Positions 36,113-44,851 of a DNA stretch of 64,000 nt are shown here, one piece after another (positions within the stretch are counted from its first letter, which is position 1; every line of letters starts with the position of its first letter). Made by a program: the position numbers and the translations under genes. The notes beneath the pieces are model-generated. The model saw only the letters and a list, made by a program, of their open reading frames with translations, was not told where the DNA came from and made no database searches. The DNA is taken from NCBI GenBank assembly GCA_036733965.1, contig DAIMZL010000001.1, positions 186,001 through 250,000 of the forward strand, written 5' to 3'. Source of the DNA: JAEXOD01 sp937930275 (GTDB taxonomy: Bacteria; Bacteroidota; Ignavibacteria; Ignavibacteriales; Melioribacteraceae).

Positions 36113-36132
36113 TTATTCAAAAGGAGTTAATC

Positions 36133-36342
36133 ATGTTTATGAAGAAACCAAAAAATAAAGTATTTGAGTATCAACCTCGTTTTTATAAACCGGAAGAAGA
36201 CGAAACCGAACGCAGAAAACGAAAATTAAAATTTCGTTCTAATCAATCTTTAAAACGTAAAAATAAATCACCGATAATGTGGATTGTAATTATTGGTGTA
36301 GTTATTTTTGTATATCTAAAACTAATAGGGTATTTCAATTAG
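36133..36342 (+). CDS. Small basic single-pass membrane protein downstream of ftsY
   Basis: 69 residues: a highly charged, lysine/arginine-rich N-terminal 47 residues (contains ETERRKRKLKF) and one C-terminal membrane helix (IMWIVIIGVVIFVYLKLIGYF). A strong AAAGGAG ribosome site supports translation. The tail-anchored, positively charged layout puts the N-terminus in the cytoplasm. No family is recognised; a link to ftsY is suggested only by the 20-bp spacing. Confidence 0.72.
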   Translation: MFMKKPKNKVFEYQPRFYKPEEDETERRKRKLKFRSNQSLKRKNKSPIMWIVIIGVVIFVYLKLIGYFN

Positions 36343-36401
36343 TTGTTTTTATAAGGTAAAAGGTAAAATGTTAATAAGTTAGCGCTTTATTTAGTTTACA
36401 T

Positions 36402-36433
36402 AATATACATTATAAGACAATATAATGTATATT
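36402..36433. terminator. Perfect 13-bp inverted repeat between convergent genes
   Basis: AATATACATTATA (36402-36414), loop AGACAA, then the exact complement (36421-36433). It lies between the ftsY-side operon and the convergent ClC gene, so it may stop transcription from both sides. The stem has only one or two G/C pairs and flanking T/A runs are short, so strength is uncertain. Confidence 0.5.
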
Positions 36434-36460
36434 AATATTTAATTTATTATGTTTTTTTAT

Positions 36461-38272
36461 TTATATTTCAATATCCTTTTGACCTAATAGCAATTCTTTT
36501 TGATAATGATTTAATATATCAATTCTATTTACTATGCCAATTAATTTATTATTTCCAATTTCTACAACCGGTAAATAATCAATATCGCTTGCTTCTAATA
36601 GATTTAAAGAAAAATCTGCCGTGCTATTTTTATTTACAGTCTTAATATTTTTAGTCATAAAATCTTCTGCTACTAAAAATTGAGAGATTGCGGCAGTCTC
36701 TTCGTTTAAGAGTGCCTCTCTAATATCTTCAAAAAATATTTGACCTACTACAAAATCATTATTATCGCAGACAATTAAGGAATTTAATTTAATACTTTTT
36801 ATCTTATTAATTACAATCTCAAAAGGTGTAAAACTATTAACTGTTTCAAATTCTTTACTTATTAAATCACCCATGTATATCTTTTTTAAGATAGATACTT
36901 TTCGTCCATATATATCTATTTCTCTTCCTTCACGTGCAAATTTAATTGAGTATAAAGACCCTTTAAGAATTGACTTTGCAACTGTTGTGGATATAATAAT
37001 TGTTAACATTAACGGCAAAATAATTTTGTAATTATTTGTCATCTCAAATGTCATTATTAAAGCCGTTAAAGAGGCATTTGTTGTGCCGGCTACTACTCCT
37101 GCCATTCCTACCATAGCATATGCGCCGGAAGGAGCTGCGTAGTTTGGAAATAAATAGTTTACTAAAAACCCGAATAATGATCCTAACATTGCGCCTGTCA
37201 CCAAACTGGGAGCAAATGTACCTCCGTTTCCGCCTGATCCAATTGTTGCTGCGGTTGCGATTGGTTTAAAAATTAGAATACCAAAAAATGTTAATAAAAT
37301 ATCAGTCGAATACGGAACATTAAAATTAACATATGTAAAACCATATAATCCCGGTAAATATACTGCTAAAATGCCGACTATTAAACCACCTAATGCAGGT
37401 TTAATTATTGGATTTATTTTTTTTAATTTTGAAAAAATATCAGAAATTAAATAAAATACTTTTACAAAATAAACCGCAACTAATCCGCTTAATATACCTA
37501 AAAATATATAGAAAAATAATTCGATATTAGATGTTAATTCATAAGGAGGAATTTTAAAAGCCGGTTCGTTTCCAATATAACTTCTTGATATTGCAGTAGC
37601 AAAGACCGATGCTATAATTATCGGACTAAATGTCTGAGCCCGAAAAGAGCGCAAAATAATTTCAATTGCGAACAATGCTCCGCCTAAAGGTGCATTAAAT
37701 GCTGCAGCAAGTCCCGCAGCTGCTCCGCATCCTAATAAAACTTTTAATCTATCGCTTGAAAGTTTCAAAATCTGACCAAATGCAGAGCCGATTGAAGCTC
37801 CTATCTGAACAATAGGTCCTTCTTTTCCGCCTGCTCCTCCGCTTCCGATACTTATAGCAGTGCCTATTATTTTTTTTATGGCAATTGTACCTTTAATTAC
37901 GCCTGCTTTTGTTGCAACCGCATCAATTACATTTGGAATACCTTCCCCTTTTTCCCCTTTTTCAAAAAAATAAGCAAAAAGACCTACAAATAACCCTCCG
38001 ATTGCAGGTAAAAATATTAATAATATTATTGAAAAAAGTGAAAAATCGCTTATCAGAGTACTTTTACCGATAATCTTTGCAGGAAAATCGTAAAAAAGAT
38101 GTTTAATAATTTCAATTGTGTGATGAAATATAATTGCACCGATTCCTGCTAAAACACCTGTTATACCTCCTAATACTAAAAGATACGATTCTTGTGAAAA
38201 AGATATTTGGGAAAATAACTTGTCAAGCTTAAAACGAATATTCGGTAAATTTTTATAGTTGAAATTTAACAA
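36461..38272 (-). CDS. ClC-family chloride channel/transporter with C-terminal CBS domains
   Basis: 603 residues: a ClC membrane domain (about 30-445) with SGGAGGKEGPIVQIG carrying the gating glutamate (E151) and GGNGGTFAPSLV forming the second anion-site loop, then two CBS domains (about 470-590) that may bind nucleotides. The position matching the proton-relay glutamate of E. coli ClC-ec1 (E203) is isoleucine (I205, in LFAIEIILRSF), and the S107 position lies in GEGIP, i.e. glutamate. These changes are discussed under findings. It follows hbd by 8 bp and may share its transcript. Confidence 0.93.
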   Translation of the reverse strand: MLNFNYKNLPNIRFKLDKLFSQISFSQESYLLVLGGITGVLAGIGAIIFHHTIEIIKHLFYDFPAKIIGKSTLISDFSLFSIILLIFLPAIGGLFVGLFAYFFEKGEKGEGIPNVIDAVATKAGVIKGTIAIKKIIGTAISIGSGGAGGKEGPIVQIGASIGSAFGQILKLSSDRLKVLLGCGAAAGLAAAFNAPLGGALFAIEIILRSFRAQTFSPIIIASVFATAISRSYIGNEPAFKIPPYELTSNIELFFYIFLGILSGLVAVYFVKVFYLISDIFSKLKKINPIIKPALGGLIVGILAVYLPGLYGFTYVNFNVPYSTDILLTFFGILIFKPIATAATIGSGGNGGTFAPSLVTGAMLGSLFGFLVNYLFPNYAAPSGAYAMVGMAGVVAGTTNASLTALIMTFEMTNNYKIILPLMLTIIISTTVAKSILKGSLYSIKFAREGREIDIYGRKVSILKKIYMGDLISKEFETVNSFTPFEIVINKIKSIKLNSLIVCDNNDFVVGQIFFEDIREALLNEETAAISQFLVAEDFMTKNIKTVNKNSTADFSLNLLEASDIDYLPVVEIGNNKLIGIVNRIDILNHYQKELLLGQKDIEI

Positions 38273-38280
38273 ATTAATCC

Positions 38281-39123
38281 TTAATATTTATAAAATCCTT
38301 CTCCCGTTTTTTTACCCAATTTTTTTGCCGCAACCATCTTTTTTAATAATGGACATGGTCGATATTTAAAGTCGTCAAATCCCTTGAATAACACATTCAT
38401 TATATCCAAACAGACATCAAGTCCAATGAAATCAGCAAGTTCTAATGGTCCCATTGGATGATTCATTCCGAGCTTCATTACAGTATCAATATCTTTTGCA
38501 GAAGAAACACCTTCGTACAAAGCAAAAATGGCTTCATTAATCATGGGCATTAACACTCTGTTTGAGATAAAACCGGGATAATCATTAACCAAAACCGGCT
38601 CTTTTTTAAGCTTTAGCACTACATCATAAATTTTATTGTATGTTTCTTCTGATGTGGAATACCCTTTAATTATTTCCACAAGTTTCATAACCGGAACCGG
38701 ATTCATAAAATGTAAGCCAATAAATTTATCCGGTCTATTATTTGTCTGTAGCTCGGTGATTGATATTGCAGAAGTATTAGATGCGAATATACAGTTTGTA
38801 TTAACTAAACTTTCTAACTTATTGAAAAGCTGCAACTTAGCGTCTTTCTTTTCAACTATAGCTTCAATAACTAAATCTGTATCAAAATCAATAGCGTTTA
38901 TATCTGATTTAAGTGTAATATTGTTTAATGCCGTCATTTTATCTTCGACAGAAAGTATTTCTTTTTTAACCTGTCTATCAAAATTTTTAGAGATATTAGA
39001 TAAGGCATTCTCTAAAATAGAAATATTTAAGTCAATTAATTGAACCTTAAAACGAAATTGCGCAAAAACATGAGCAATTCCGTTTCCCATAGTTCCGGCG
39101 CCAATTACAGCTATTTTTATCAT
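38281..39123 (-). CDS. hbd: 3-hydroxybutyryl-CoA dehydrogenase
   Basis: 280 residues, the normal length. NAD-binding loop IGAGTMGNGIAHVFAQ at the N-terminus, catalytic His in GLHFMNPVPVMKLVE, and the C-terminal GPLELADFIGLDVC and GKKTGEGFYKY. With the thiolase 7 bp upstream it carries out two steps between acetyl-CoA and 3-hydroxybutyryl-CoA, in either beta-oxidation or chain-building direction. No crotonase or butyryl-CoA dehydrogenase is next to it. Confidence 0.94.
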   Translation of the reverse strand: MIKIAVIGAGTMGNGIAHVFAQFRFKVQLIDLNISILENALSNISKNFDRQVKKEILSVEDKMTALNNITLKSDINAIDFDTDLVIEAIVEKKDAKLQLFNKLESLVNTNCIFASNTSAISITELQTNNRPDKFIGLHFMNPVPVMKLVEIIKGYSTSEETYNKIYDVVLKLKKEPVLVNDYPGFISNRVLMPMINEAIFALYEGVSSAKDIDTVMKLGMNHPMGPLELADFIGLDVCLDIMNVLFKGFDDFKYRPCPLLKKMVAAKKLGKKTGEGFYKY

Positions 39124-39130
39124 ATTTAAG

Positions 39131-40312
39131 CTATTTATTATATTTTTTAATTATTAAAGCAGAAGCTTCTCCGCCGCCAATACATAATGAAGCTAAACCC
39201 AAATTTAAATTTTTTCTAATCATCTCGTAAATTAATGTAACTAATATTCTTGCACCGCTTGCTCCTATAGGATGACCTAAAGCAATTGCTCCGCCATTTA
39301 AATTAATCTTCGATTCATCTAAATGTAGAATTTTATTAACCGCCAGCGAAACAACAGCAAATGCTTCGTTTATCTCGTAAATATCGATATCATCTTTTGT
39401 TAAATTTGCTTTTTTTAGAACTTTGGCTATTGCATCGGCAGGTGCGGTAGTAAATTCAACCGGAGCTTTTGATGCAGAAGCTTGAGCGACAATTTCAACC
39501 AAAGGAGTATATCCCAATCTTAAAGCTGTTTCTTCTGACATTACCAATAAAGCAGCAGCACCGTCATTTAATTTTGATGAATTAGCTGCAGTCACAACAC
39601 CGTTTTTATCGAATGCCGGACGTAAAGTCGGTATTTTATCAAATTTTACGTTTTTGGGTTCTTCATCTTCGTCAACAGTAAAGTCCCCTTTTTTAGACTT
39701 AATTGTAACGGGAGCTATTTCTTCTTTAAATATTCCGCTTATTGTAGCTTCTATTGCTTTGTTATAAGATTTTACGGCAAATTCATCAAGCATTTCACGT
39801 GAAAGTTCGTAATCTTTAGCACAAATTTCTGCACAGTTTCCCATATGCATATCGTTATAAACATCCCAAAGTCCGTCTAATATTACACTATCATTTAATT
39901 TACCGTGACCTAATCTATAACCATTTCTTGCATCAGAAAGCAAATACGGAGCGTTTGACATGCTTTCCATGCCTCCGGCAATAATTATGTCGGCATCACC
40001 GCATTGAATGGCTTGAGCGGCAAGCATAACAGCTTTAAGCCCGCTACCACACATCTTATTAATAGTTAATGCCTCAGTTTTATTTGGTAAACCAGCAAAT
40101 AAAGTTGCCTGTCGTGCCGGTGCTTGTCCTTGTCCGGCAGAAAGAACGTTCCCCATAATAACTTCATCGACTAAACTAAAGTCAATTTTTGAATCGCCTA
40201 AAACAGCTTTAATTGCTTCTGCTCCTAACTTTGGTGCTGTCAAGCTTGATAAAACACCCTGAAAACTACCAATTGCCGTTCTTTTTGCAGATACTATAAC
40301 AACCTTTTTCAT
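39131..40312 (-). CDS. Acetyl-CoA C-acetyltransferase (thiolase)
   Basis: 393 residues. Nucleophile Cys88 in NKMCGSGLKAV, His in GHPIGASGARI, and the second cysteine in SLCIGGGEASAL. Condenses two acetyl-CoA or cleaves acetoacetyl-CoA. It is paired with hbd downstream. In the third motif GGGEAS replaces the common GGGQGS/A, a conservative difference. A parS-like palindrome lies within its coding sequence at 39793-39804. Confidence 0.94.
   Translation of the reverse strand: MKKVVIVSAKRTAIGSFQGVLSSLTAPKLGAEAIKAVLGDSKIDFSLVDEVIMGNVLSAGQGQAPARQATLFAGLPNKTEALTINKMCGSGLKAVMLAAQAIQCGDADIIIAGGMESMSNAPYLLSDARNGYRLGHGKLNDSVILDGLWDVYNDMHMGNCAEICAKDYELSREMLDEFAVKSYNKAIEATISGIFKEEIAPVTIKSKKGDFTVDEDEEPKNVKFDKIPTLRPAFDKNGVVTAANSSKLNDGAAALLVMSEETALRLGYTPLVEIVAQASASKAPVEFTTAPADAIAKVLKKANLTKDDIDIYEINEAFAVVSLAVNKILHLDESKINLNGGAIALGHPIGASGARILVTLIYEMIRKNLNLGLASLCIGGGEASALIIKKYNK
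39793..39804. promoter_or_regulatory. Candidate parS core (ParB-binding site) inside the thiolase gene
   Basis: TTTCACGTGAAA is the 12-bp palindromic core of the Spo0J/ParB consensus TGTTTCACGTGAAACA; the outer two bases on each side differ (CA...GT). It is the only such 12-mer I found in the window. Location 31 kb from parB and within a coding sequence is compatible with known parS sites, but a chance match cannot be excluded. Confidence 0.35.
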
Positions 40313-40329
40313 AATTCCTCTATTAAAAT

Positions 40330-41151
40330 TTATTCGCCTTCAAATGATAAACAACATTTTAGTTTGCCGCAAGGTCCGCTAAGTTTAGACATATTCGCAG
40401 ATAAATTTTGGTCATTGGCAAGTTGTGTTGTGATTTTTTTAAAATTATATAAAAAGACAGAGCAGCAATATTCTCTTCCACAAGAACCTAATCCTCCTAC
40501 TCGTTTTGCTTCATCTCTAACACCTATTTGCCTTAATTCAATTCGAGTTTTAAATTCGGCAGCTAAGTCTTTTGCAAGCTCTCTGAAGTCAACTCTTCCG
40601 TCTGAAGTATAGAAGAAGAATAATTTTTTTCTATCAAATTGATAATGAATGTCAACTAATTTCATATTCAGTTGATACTTTTCAATTCTATCTTTAAAAA
40701 TCGGTTTTGCTTTTGCTTCATCTTTTCTATTTAGTTCAATTTGTTCCCAATCTTGTTCGGTTAACTTACGTAATACTTTTGGTAGCTTATCTCCCTCTGT
40801 AGTATATTTAAACATTTTAAGTTTTGCTATATTCCCAACTTCAACAACTTTTGTAACTTCTATTGTGTCTTCACATTCAACAAGTGCAAAGTCTCCTTCT
40901 ATCAATGTACTTGCAAGTTCTTGTGTTCCTTCACAAAAATGATTACCAAGCAACCCTTGACATTCAACCTCTATAATATTAATGTCTTTAAGCTTAGTAT
41001 TAATAATATAATCGACTGCATTTTCGATATTAGGACAATCTTTTTGACAGTCTTCGCATAAATTATTAACAACTACATCCTTGAATGTATGATAAGCTTG
41101 CAAATCATACAAATCAGGCTTAAACTCTTGTGATTTATTTATATTTTCCAA
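40330..41151 (-). CDS. ricT: PSP1-domain protein (RicT/YaaT family)
   Basis: 273 residues. The PSP1 core (KKLFFFYTSDGRVDFRELA, RIELRQIGVRDEAKRVGGLG) carries the conserved cysteine sets CGREYCC and CGKLKCC, which in the B. subtilis RicT complex bind Fe-S clusters. The N-terminus has an extra cysteine motif, CEDCQKDCPN. RicT helps RNA maturation and developmental control in Bacillus. It is encoded directly after holB (12 bp), the same order as holB-yaaT in B. subtilis. Confidence 0.88.
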   Translation of the reverse strand: MENINKSQEFKPDLYDLQAYHTFKDVVVNNLCEDCQKDCPNIENAVDYIINTKLKDINIIEVECQGLLGNHFCEGTQELASTLIEGDFALVECEDTIEVTKVVEVGNIAKLKMFKYTTEGDKLPKVLRKLTEQDWEQIELNRKDEAKAKPIFKDRIEKYQLNMKLVDIHYQFDRKKLFFFYTSDGRVDFRELAKDLAAEFKTRIELRQIGVRDEAKRVGGLGSCGREYCCSVFLYNFKKITTQLANDQNLSANMSKLSGPCGKLKCCLSFEGE

Positions 41152-41163
41152 AACTAAAATTCC

Positions 41164-42270
41164 TTAATTGTTTGTAATATTTGATAATAACATTACCATG
41201 CTTGCCGAAACGATAGTAATATTAACGTTTCTTTCTAAATTATTTGCTAATTGATCCAAATCGGTAAGAGTTTTATTTATGTTAACATTCGGATATCTAT
41301 TATTAAATTTTGATAATGATTCAATAAATGGTTCATAACAATTTTTATTTCCGTATGCTCTAAATATCTCCAAATTATTTAACCATGTATATATTAAAAT
41401 AATAATAATTTTCATCAATTCATAATCAGAATTTTTAATAATTTCCTTAAATTCAATAAATGCAGTATTATACCAACCTGCAAACGAATAGCGTAAAATA
41501 TTTAAAGTTTTATTTAATAAAATAGTAAATTGGTTATCTAAAAGATATATTGCTTTAGTTACAGAGCCTTGACAAAAATATTTAACGGAATGAATGTGAT
41601 CAAACTGATAATTAAAATATCTAATTAAAATATTGGTTAAGTCACTATCGGAAAGTGCACTAAAATTCAATTTCCAACATCGAGATTTAATAGTAGAAAG
41701 GATTCCGTTTTCGTCTGAAGTCGTTAATATATATATAACCCCTTTGGGAGGTTCTTCTAAGTTCTTAAGTAATGCATTTTGAGCTTCCTCTCCCATCAAA
41801 TGTGCATCAGAAATTAGAATAAGTCTATATTTAATATTTTCGTAACTAAGCGTAGTAAAGCTGTTTATATCTCTTATACTACTTATTTTAATACTTTCGG
41901 CTCCGGATACTGATAATTTATGATATGGATTTTCAGATTTTAGTTTTAACTGGTTTTTTATTTCGGATAGTTGCTGTTCCGTTAATCCGCCATAAGGATT
42001 ATCATCTGACTCGCTTTTACCACGAGGAATAGGAAAAATTAAACGTACGTACGGTTCGTTTAATAGTGTTATTTGATTTTCAATTTTAGAATTTGCGCTT
42101 ATGGCTTCTTTATTTAAAAGCTTTAAAAATTGAATAGCCGTATAAAATTTACCAACTCCCTCAGTTCCTATAAATAAAAGTGCCTGAGGGATTTTGCCTG
42201 TTTTACAAATCAGATATAAAGATTCTTTTACCTTTTTTTGTCCGTATATCTCATCTAAAAAAGGAATCAT
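41164..42270 (-). CDS. holB: DNA polymerase III delta-prime subunit
   Basis: 368 residues of the clamp-loader AAA+ fold. Walker A-like GTEGVGKFY, sensor region RLILISDAHLMGEEAQNALLKNLEEPP, and sensor 1 TSDENGILSTIKSRC. The arginine of the SRC motif is present. The zinc cysteines of DnaX are absent, which identifies delta-prime rather than gamma/tau. It loads the beta clamp as part of the polymerase III holoenzyme. Confidence 0.9.
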   Translation of the reverse strand: MIPFLDEIYGQKKVKESLYLICKTGKIPQALLFIGTEGVGKFYTAIQFLKLLNKEAISANSKIENQITLLNEPYVRLIFPIPRGKSESDDNPYGGLTEQQLSEIKNQLKLKSENPYHKLSVSGAESIKISSIRDINSFTTLSYENIKYRLILISDAHLMGEEAQNALLKNLEEPPKGVIYILTTSDENGILSTIKSRCWKLNFSALSDSDLTNILIRYFNYQFDHIHSVKYFCQGSVTKAIYLLDNQFTILLNKTLNILRYSFAGWYNTAFIEFKEIIKNSDYELMKIIIILIYTWLNNLEIFRAYGNKNCYEPFIESLSKFNNRYPNVNINKTLTDLDQLANNLERNVNITIVSASMVMLLSNITNN

Positions 42271-42281
42271 AGATATACCGT

Positions 42282-42512
42282 TTAGGCATTAAATTCATCG
42301 TCATCCGAAAAGAAGAAATCTTCATCTGTAGGATAATCGGGCCAAATATCTTCAATTGATTCGTAAAATTCGTCCGAATCTTCTAATTCCTGCAGATTTT
42401 CTATCACTTCAATTGGTGAACCAATTCTTTCGGCATAATCTATTAATTCTTCTTTTGTTGCAGGCCATGGTGCATCATCTAAATAAGAAGCTAATTCTAC
42501 AGTCCAAATCAT
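42282..42512 (-). CDS. DUF2795 family small acidic protein
   Basis: 76 residues, very acidic. The conserved segment is LASYLDDAPWPATKEELIDYAERIGSP, in which the (Y/L)L-x2-x-x-WPATKxEL pattern defines DUF2795, followed by an acidic tail rich in Asp, Glu and Phe. The function is unknown. It lies between the M23 peptidase and holB. Confidence 0.82.
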   Translation of the reverse strand: MIWTVELASYLDDAPWPATKEELIDYAERIGSPIEVIENLQELEDSDEFYESIEDIWPDYPTDEDFFFSDDDEFNA

Positions 42513-42530
42513 AATACCTCCGCTTTTTAT

Positions 42531-43466
42531 TTATTGTTTTTTCTCTTTTAAATCAAAAACCGTCAAATTATCATAAAAAAAGTTCATCGGATTTAAGGCA
42601 ACACCGTTGTAAAGTACTTCATAATGTAAGTGAGGACCACTTGTTAAAGTACCAGAGTTTCCGGATAGTGCAATATAATCGCCTCTTTCAACTTTTTGGT
42701 TCTCTTTTACTTCACTTTTATGTAAATGGGCGTATAACGTTTTATATCCAAATCCATGATCAACTATAATAGTTAATCCGTATCCTTCTTTATTTCCAAC
42801 AAACTCAACTGTTCCTGCTCCCGTTACATAAACTTTTGTTCCTATATCAGTTAAAATGTCTAAACCGGTATGCATTCGCATTATGTGTAACACCGGGTGC
42901 ATTCGCATACCAAAATCATTTGCATATTCACCATCGGTTGTCGGCTTTATTGCCGGTATTGAATTATATAATTTTTCGTTTTTTGTTAAAGTAGTTTCAA
43001 TTAATTTATATTCATTTTTAGCATATATAACTTTTGATTTTAAGTTATCTACATAACTATTAAGAGTTCCCAACAAATTATTAATATCCGAAGGTCCATT
43101 AGCTAAAAAGGCATCAAAAAGTTGTCCTCCGGTTCCTAACTCAATAAATTCATCATTATTTGTCGGTAAATTAGCTTTTAATTTTAAAGAGATATCATTT
43201 TTAACTAATGTATCTAAATTTTCTCCTAACTGCTTGTACTGTGATAGAAGATAATTTAAATTTTTAATTAACTCTTTATTTTCTGCTCTTAGATTTTCTA
43301 TCTTATTATCCGGATTTATTACATCATTAATAAGAATATAAACTCCAAAAACGAAAAAGCTAATTATAAATGAGACAAAAAAAACCATAAAAATAAACTT
43401 TTTATGGAAATTCCTGATCTCAATAAACTTGAGTTTTTGTTTCGAGAAATAAAATAAATTTTTCAT
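42531..43466 (-). CDS. M23-family peptidoglycan endopeptidase (membrane-anchored)
   Basis: 311 residues: cytoplasmic N-terminus, one membrane helix (about 28-50), a coiled-coil region (about 55-165) and a LytM/M23 domain. Zinc motifs: H-x3-D type MHTGLDI near residue 200 and HLH in SGPHLHYEV; YAHLHK supplies another conserved histidine. It probably cuts peptide cross-links in the periplasm or regulates amidases, as other coiled-coil LytM proteins do. It lies upstream of DUF2795 and holB, and downstream of hprK. Confidence 0.9.
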   Translation of the reverse strand: MKNLFYFSKQKLKFIEIRNFHKKFIFMVFFVSFIISFFVFGVYILINDVINPDNKIENLRAENKELIKNLNYLLSQYKQLGENLDTLVKNDISLKLKANLPTNNDEFIELGTGGQLFDAFLANGPSDINNLLGTLNSYVDNLKSKVIYAKNEYKLIETTLTKNEKLYNSIPAIKPTTDGEYANDFGMRMHPVLHIMRMHTGLDILTDIGTKVYVTGAGTVEFVGNKEGYGLTIIVDHGFGYKTLYAHLHKSEVKENQKVERGDYIALSGNSGTLTSGPHLHYEVLYNGVALNPMNFFYDNLTVFDLKEKKQ

Positions 43467-43530
43467 ATAAAATCGGTTGCAAATTACTAAAATTTATTAT
43501 TTTATGCAAGTTAAAACAGAAATGAAAATC

Positions 43531-44538
43531 TTATTCAAAATCGTGTTCAAAATAATTAATTGTTCTATCTACTTCTCCCGTATTTTTTCTTATTTTTTCG
43601 TTCAATCTATCTTTAAATATTTGTGAAGCATCATAACCGTAATGTTTTAACAAATAGTTTAGCGCAATAACTTCCGATATAACGGTAATGTTTTTGCCGG
43701 GAATAATCGGTAGTTTAATATAGGGAATATCAACATCTAAGATATTTGTTGTAGGATTATCTAAACCAAGTCTGTTATATTCGTTTTTTTCATCCCATAG
43801 TTCTAATTCAATAACAACTTCAAGTCTTTTTTGAAAACGAATAGCTCTTACACCAAACATACTTCTAACATCTATTAAACCGACACCTCTAATTTCCATA
43901 AAGTGTCCTACCAATTCAGTTCCGCTTCCTATTAGTATTCCTTCCCCTTTTTTGGTAAAAACTATCACATCATCAGCAACAAGTCTATGTCCCCTTTCAA
44001 CAAGATCTAATGCTACTTCACTTTTACCTATTCCGCTTTTTCCGACAAAAAGTATTCCGGCACCGTAAACATCAACAAAAGAACCGTGCAAAGTAACTTG
44101 AGGTGAAAACTGATCATCAAGGAAATCACTTATTAAATATGCAAGTTTAGTTGTTAAATAAGGAGAGCTGAATACCGGAATATGAAAGTTTGAAGCACAT
44201 TCTAAAAGTCCTTCGGGCGATTTGTTATTGTTAGTAATAATAACGCAAGGAATATCAAACTTAAATATATTTTCAAGTGCTTTGAATCTTTCATCAATTG
44301 ACAAATTATTTAAGTACTTTACTTCGGTATTACCGAAAATTTGAATTCTTGAATGTGTAAATAAATCCACAAACCCGGCTAAAGCTAATCCGGGTCTGTG
44401 AATATTTTGATCTTTAATTATTCTATTTAAGTTAACCGAATCGTTACATAAGGTAATCTTAAATCTATCTTTTGTATTTTTATAAAAATATTCTACACTT
44501 ATTGTATCTTTTCGTATAACTCGTGATTGTTTGAACAT
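43531..44538 (-). CDS. hprK: HPr kinase/phosphorylase
   Basis: 335 residues. Phosphorylates and dephosphorylates HPr on Ser46. Walker A FVGKSGIGKSEVALDL (166-173 core), then HRLVADDVI and the HprK signature MEIRGVGLIDVRSMFG. The C-terminal SE-V-IALNYLL segment is also conserved. The target HPr, with Ser46, is encoded at 18635-18901. It is 2 bp from hpf, so the two are co-expressed. Confidence 0.95.
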   Translation of the reverse strand: MFKQSRVIRKDTISVEYFYKNTKDRFKITLCNDSVNLNRIIKDQNIHRPGLALAGFVDLFTHSRIQIFGNTEVKYLNNLSIDERFKALENIFKFDIPCVIITNNNKSPEGLLECASNFHIPVFSSPYLTTKLAYLISDFLDDQFSPQVTLHGSFVDVYGAGILFVGKSGIGKSEVALDLVERGHRLVADDVIVFTKKGEGILIGSGTELVGHFMEIRGVGLIDVRSMFGVRAIRFQKRLEVVIELELWDEKNEYNRLGLDNPTTNILDVDIPYIKLPIIPGKNITVISEVIALNYLLKHYGYDASQIFKDRLNEKIRKNTGEVDRTINYFEHDFE

Positions 44539-44540
44539 AA

Positions 44541-44843
44541 TTAACGAATATTAGCCATTTTTTTTGTCTTAACTTTTCGTAACTGACGGACTAATTTTTC
44601 AGTAGCAAGAGAAACCGATTTTTCAAATTCTTCCGTAGTTTCCGAAACAGAGAGTGTTTTACCCGGAATTTTAATCACAATTTCCGAAGTTTTTTCACTT
44701 TCTTTTAAGTGTGTAAAGCTAAGTATTACGTTTGCCTCCAGTATTTCATCATTATACTTTTCTAAAGAGGAAACTTCATTTTTGATAAAATCTTTTAGGG
44801 AATCTTTAGCCCTAAATTTTCTGGATGTGATTTGAATGTTCAT
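44541..44843 (-). CDS. hpf: Ribosome hibernation promoting factor (short form)
   Basis: 100 residues, the short HPF/RaiA type without the C-terminal dimerisation domain. Begins MNIQITSRKFRAKDSLKDF and contains ISV-like VSETTEEFEKSVSLATEKLVRQLRK. It binds the 30S subunit in stationary phase. AGGAG precedes the ATG. The hpf-hprK pairing recalls the hpf-ptsN-hprK clusters of Proteobacteria. Confidence 0.92.
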   Translation of the reverse strand: MNIQITSRKFRAKDSLKDFIKNEVSSLEKYNDEILEANVILSFTHLKESEKTSEIVIKIPGKTLSVSETTEEFEKSVSLATEKLVRQLRKVKTKKMANIR

Positions 44844-44851
44844 AACAACTC

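Noticed and set aside
36931..36936. CACGTG in a possible second parS site
   Set aside because: Only one half of the palindromic core is kept (TTCACGTGCAAA).
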